Source: Nocardioides jejuensis | Lineage (GTDB): Bacteria > Actinomycetota > Actinomycetes > Propionibacteriales > Nocardioidaceae | NCBI RefSeq assembly: GCF_004337475.1 | Contig: NZ_SJZJ01000002.1 | Span: 1 to 64,000, forward strand | Length of the DNA: 64,000 nt | Direction of reading: 5' to 3' | Shown here: positions 61,506 to 64,000 of the stretch, piece after piece | Layout: each line of letters begins with the position of its first letter | How positions within the stretch are numbered: position 1 is the first letter of the stretch | Position numbers and translations under genes: made by a program | The notes under the pieces: model-generated | Database searches by the model: none | What the model was told of the DNA's origin: nothing | Seen by the model: the letters and a program-made list of their open reading frames with translations, nothing else

Positions 61506-61943
61506 GTGACGATCACGCGCGAGTCCTCCAGCTGGTTCGGTACCGAGCAGGCTGACATCCAGGCCTACCTCGAGGCGATCGCTGCCGAGGGTTATCCGGT
61601 GCAGGAGGTTGTCGACGCCCGCTGCTCGGCGTGCGGCGGGAACGTGTTCGACATCGAGATCGACGACGACGAGGGCTACGTCCTCCGCTCCTGCGCGGGC
61701 TGCGGCGAGCGCTTCGAGATGCTCGACTCTGCGGACGTCGCCGAGGAGGCCGAGATCGGTGACGCTCAGTGCCCGTGCGGCTCGGAGCAGTTCGAGATCG
61801 CCGTGGGGTTCGCGCTCCGCGAAGACCAGGAGATCAGGTGGGTCTACGTCGGCGCCCGGTGCGTCGCCGACGGCCAGCTCGGTGTCTATGCGGACTGGAA
61901 GATCGACTACTCCCCCAGCCGGCACCTGCTGCAGCAGGTCTGA
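61506..61943 (+). CDS. Zinc-ribbon-like hypothetical protein
   Basis: 145 residues with three CxxC-type pairs: CSACGG, CAGCGE and CPCGSEQ, which suggest two treble-clef or zinc-ribbon units. The rest is acidic. No known family. It is separate from the HNH gene by 45 bases and may belong to the accessory region. Confidence 0.6.
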   Translation: MTITRESSSWFGTEQADIQAYLEAIAAEGYPVQEVVDARCSACGGNVFDIEIDDDEGYVLRSCAGCGERFEMLDSADVAEEAEIGDAQCPCGSEQFEIAVGFALREDQEIRWVYVGARCVADGQLGVYADWKIDYSPSRHLLQQV

Positions 61944-62023
61944 CGAACACACGAGGACGCACCAATCGCGCATGAGCGGCCGCGACGAAACCTAGTCGGC
62001 TAGCTCGGCGCCGCGCGCGACCC

Positions 62024-62227
62024 TCATCCGTTACTAGGTTCGCTGCTATCGCGCTGCTCGGCAGTTGCCGGTGCAGGCCCTTGCAGCGCCCAGAGGCTCA
62101 CCGCCACGACAGCCAGCCCGATGTAGATGCCCCGCACATCGCCTGCCCACACGCCGAGTCCGCAGATGGCAAGCCCAACGTACGTCCCGAACGGGACTGC
62201 CAGGAGCCAGGCGAACCAGCGAGTCAT
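62024..62227 (-). CDS. Small two-helix membrane protein
   Basis: 67 residues from MTRWFAWLLA; two helices (WFAWLLAVPFGTYVGLAI and GIYIGLAVVAVSLWAL) and a polar C-terminus ending SEPSNG. Longer in-frame starts add ~30 Cys-rich residues without support. Not recognised. Confidence 0.5.
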   Translation of the reverse strand: MTRWFAWLLAVPFGTYVGLAICGLGVWAGDVRGIYIGLAVVAVSLWALQGPAPATAEQRDSSEPSNG

Positions 62228-62360
62228 GCGGCCAGTGTCGCAGTCGCCTGCGCATTCGCTGCACAGATTCGGCGTTCGAAACTCGGCATGAACCGAACTG
62301 CTCGCGGCGTGAGCGGTCACGCTGCGCCGTCCTGGCCGCGGCAGAACTGATTGGTAGGTC

Positions 62361-62663
62361 TCAGCTGCCGACGATCAGAAAAAGACACCACATCGCTGAA
62401 AGGATGGCCGGAAGGCTCAACGCAGCGCCCGCCACGCAACCAAGGCCGAAGGGTCGCCATTCAGACGTCACCTGCAGGGCAAGCCCGCCTGCAGCCGTAA
62501 CGGCTGCAACTACCAGCGTCGGCTTGAAGAACGCATCCCCGTCCGGCCCCGAGCGAAACCAGAGGTAGTTGGCGCCGACTGCAACCACCAAACCCGTGAC
62601 AAGGCCAGCGAAGAACCGCGCGCCACCCCAATCCTCGCCGAAGCTCGACGGTTCGGTCGCCAT
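62361..62663 (-). CDS. Small three-helix membrane protein
   Basis: 100 residues with helices at about 18-35, 49-65 and 73-97 (FFAGLVTGLVVAVGANYLW; FKPTLVVAAVTAAGGLAL; GLGCVAGAALSLPAILSAM). It is separated by 133 bases from the other small membrane gene, both leftward. Function unknown. Confidence 0.5.
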   Translation of the reverse strand: MATEPSSFGEDWGGARFFAGLVTGLVVAVGANYLWFRSGPDGDAFFKPTLVVAAVTAAGGLALQVTSEWRPFGLGCVAGAALSLPAILSAMWCLFLIVGS

Positions 62664-62720
62664 GCGTTGACGCTAATGCCGGCTGTGCGGCGTCATTGGC
62701 AGAACCGAACTATTCGCGGC

Positions 62721-63143
62721 ATGTCCGAGCGGTTCGCCATGTGCTTCCGTCACGATGTCGACATGACGAATCTCGTCCGCGTTGGGTACTGGCGGAGCGC
62801 ACTGGAGCCTGATTTGCCGCACCCAAGCTCCTACGTCGACCTGGCGTGGAACGAGGAAGAGTGCAACGTCGTTGTCGACTATCTGCGCGGCGGGCTACCG
62901 GTGCTGCACATGCTTGGCTTCTCGCCTTGTCGTATGTGCGACCTCGCCCAGAACGGAAGCGCGGAGCTGACTGACGGTGCCTATCTGTGGCCAGAAGGGC
63001 TTGCGCACTACGTCGAGCGCCACCGGGTGCGTCTTCCAGGGGAATTCGAGCGTCATGTGCTCCAGCGCTGGGAGACCCTCGAAGCGGCGGCAGTGGCGAG
63101 TCGCCAGGTTGCTCCTTCGGACTGGCTGCGCATGACGCAATAG
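62721..63143 (+). CDS. Conserved hypothetical protein
   Basis: 140 residues from the ATG at 62721 (MSERFAM); in-frame Met codons at 62739 and 62763 are alternatives. The segment MLGFSPCRMCDLAQNGSAEL, then TDGAYLWPEGLAHYVERH and VRLPGEFERHVL form a pattern I have seen in uncharacterised bacterial proteins, with a CxxC pair. No function known. Its start lies within a 22-base sequence found almost identically at 62290. Confidence 0.55.
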   Translation: MSERFAMCFRHDVDMTNLVRVGYWRSALEPDLPHPSSYVDLAWNEEECNVVVDYLRGGLPVLHMLGFSPCRMCDLAQNGSAELTDGAYLWPEGLAHYVERHRVRLPGEFERHVLQRWETLEAAAVASRQVAPSDWLRMTQ

Positions 63144-63158
63144 CGGCAGATCCGCAGG

Positions 63159-63443
63159 CTAGCGCCTGGGCCGCAATACCGCCGCTGAGTACTGACGAGC
63201 CCATGAATTGACCTCACACTCAGCTGCGAAGTCGCGTGCGGCGCCTTCGCTCTCGAAGTGGAGAGCCTGCGTGACTCGCGGGGTCCATTGCGACTGCCCG
63301 GAGCGCTCGGACTCAGTCGAGTAGAACAGCACCTGACCGTCGGCCACACGCACCGTCACCGTCCAGGCGTCTTGGTAATGCTCCGCGCGACGCGTTCGAC
63401 TACCCACAGCCACATGATCCCTTAGATGCGCGTATCGCGGCAT
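63159..63443 (-). CDS. Hypothetical protein
   Basis: 94 residues, soluble, beta-rich, with AWTVTVRVADGQVLFYSTES and a C-terminal Arg-rich end. Convergent with the preceding gene, separated by 15 bases. No family recognised; it may be lineage-specific. Confidence 0.45.
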   Translation of the reverse strand: MPRYAHLRDHVAVGSRTRRAEHYQDAWTVTVRVADGQVLFYSTESERSGQSQWTPRVTQALHFESEGAARDFAAECEVNSWARQYSAAVLRPRR

Positions 63444-63551
63444 GAGCAGTCACGCGGTGCCGCACTGATCGCCGCATAAGCGCGTGTTTTCAGCATGGGC
63501 GAACAGCCGCCGCGGTATCGGCACTTCCGAGACTCAGTGCGACGGCGCCCC

Positions 63552-63557
63552 TATGCT
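63552..63557 (+). promoter_or_regulatory. Possible -10 element of the lipoprotein gene
   Basis: TATGCT, six bases before the ATG, matches the actinobacterial TANNNT -10 pattern and would give a leaderless transcript. No clear -35 is seen. Confidence 0.4.
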
Positions 63558-63563
63558 CGCGGC

Positions 63564-64000
63564 ATGCATCGGTCGAGCCTTCTCGGACTCCTGGTAGCAC
63601 TGCTCGTCACCGCCGCGTGCAATCCCGCCGAGGACCCGACGGCGACGAGCCCAGGCGCAGGCATAAACGAGCCGAGCATGTCCCCGTCGGTGTTCCCTTC
63701 GCCAAACGACGTCACAGACGGTCCCTCGGCTTCTGGCGGAAGCTACGTCCCTTGGGAAGCGATCGTCGACGAGGCAACCGGGATCCGATTCGTGACGTCC
63801 AGCCGCATGGGAAGTGCCGAGAGTCGCAAGCCGAGGATCCAGCAGCAGGGGACACAGACCGCGCGGTACTACGAAGGCGGCGACCTACGCTTCCCGGACC
63901 GGCTGGGCATGAACGTTGCGATCTTTCCGGAGGATCCTCGCTCAGCCCGCGAGGTGGCCCAGCAGAGCCGTTCGCTTGCAGCGACCGCATTCTCTGCAGA
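63564..64000 (+). CDS. Putative lipoprotein, partial (runs past window end)
   Basis: The frame stays open from ATG 63564 to the last base, at least 145 residues. It starts MHRSSLLGLLVALLVTAAC, a lipoprotein-like signal with a slightly unusual lipobox (VTAAC), then a Ser/Pro-rich linker and a soluble domain (IRFVTSSRMGSAESRKPRI, LRFPDRLGMNVAIFPEDPRS). Probably attached to the outer membrane face; function unknown, C-terminus not in the window. Confidence 0.55.
   Translation, partial: MHRSSLLGLLVALLVTAACNPAEDPTATSPGAGINEPSMSPSVFPSPNDVTDGPSASGGSYVPWEAIVDEATGIRFVTSSRMGSAESRKPRIQQQGTQTARYYEGGDLRFPDRLGMNVAIFPEDPRSAREVAQQSRSLAATAFSA

Overview
This window is high-GC, gene-dense chromosomal DNA from an actinobacterium. 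The evidence includes frequent GTG starts, short ATGA/GTGA/TGATG overlaps, a SufR-led suf operon, ctaA/ctaB beside a tkt-tal-pgi block, dodecin, DUF3099 and DUF222-HNH proteins. The gene mix looks most like the Nocardioidaceae (Propionibacteriales); this is an inference from gene content, not a measured placement. I see no rRNA, tRNA, CRISPR array or complete insertion sequence, and no gene-free stretch longer than about 270 bases.

Layout. 0-2.7 kb: two tandem acyl-CoA dehydrogenases read leftward from a palindromic operator-like site shared with divergent peptide deformylase. 3.3-7.4 kb: an SDR, then a leftward cobT - siroheme synthase/uroporphyrinogen methyltransferase - SpoU methyltransferase unit. 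7.4-18.2 kb: small metabolic and membrane genes, including a PEBP protein, a CE1758/CE1759-type luciferase-like monooxygenase with its FMN reductase, a TauE/SafE transporter, an NfeD-stomatin pair, serB, SixA, dodecin and DUF3099. 18.2-31.7 kb: moaA, SURF1, SDRs, many small membrane or secreted proteins, and a sigma factor preceded by a membrane protein that may be its anti-sigma factor. 31.9-39.2 kb: hydrolase, ABC exporter, ABC-F protein, zinc metallopeptidase, APH-like kinase, PIG-L deacetylase.

39.4-46.0 kb is a complete leftward Fe-S cluster assembly operon: sufR, sufB, sufD, Rieske ferredoxin, sufC, sufS, sufU and a SufT/MIP18 protein, with a candidate SufR operator on its first start codon. 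46.0-50.5 kb holds two divergent DrrAB-like ABC exporters and ctaA. After a membrane adenylate cyclase and a secreted CSLREA/beta-helix protein comes ctaB, divergent from tkt-tal-pgi-pgl (53.3-60.0 kb). The usual zwf and opcA genes between pgi and pgl are missing.

60.1-64.0 kb looks accessory: a DUF222-HNH gene whose promoter spacer is exactly a LexA/SOS box, then small lineage-specific genes and the start of a lipoprotein gene cut by the window end.

Three families of dispersed structured repeats lie between genes. Family A is a perfect AAACTGTCA palindrome (positions 1, 8001, 8061). Family B is a MITE-like or RNA-like element with a conserved two-block core (20805-20966 and 39347-39436). 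Family C is a hairpin with GGCGAGTCGCA arms (39200 and 50489). These repeats, the SOS-controlled HNH gene and the altered pentose-phosphate operon are the most unusual features. I found no clearly new multi-gene system.
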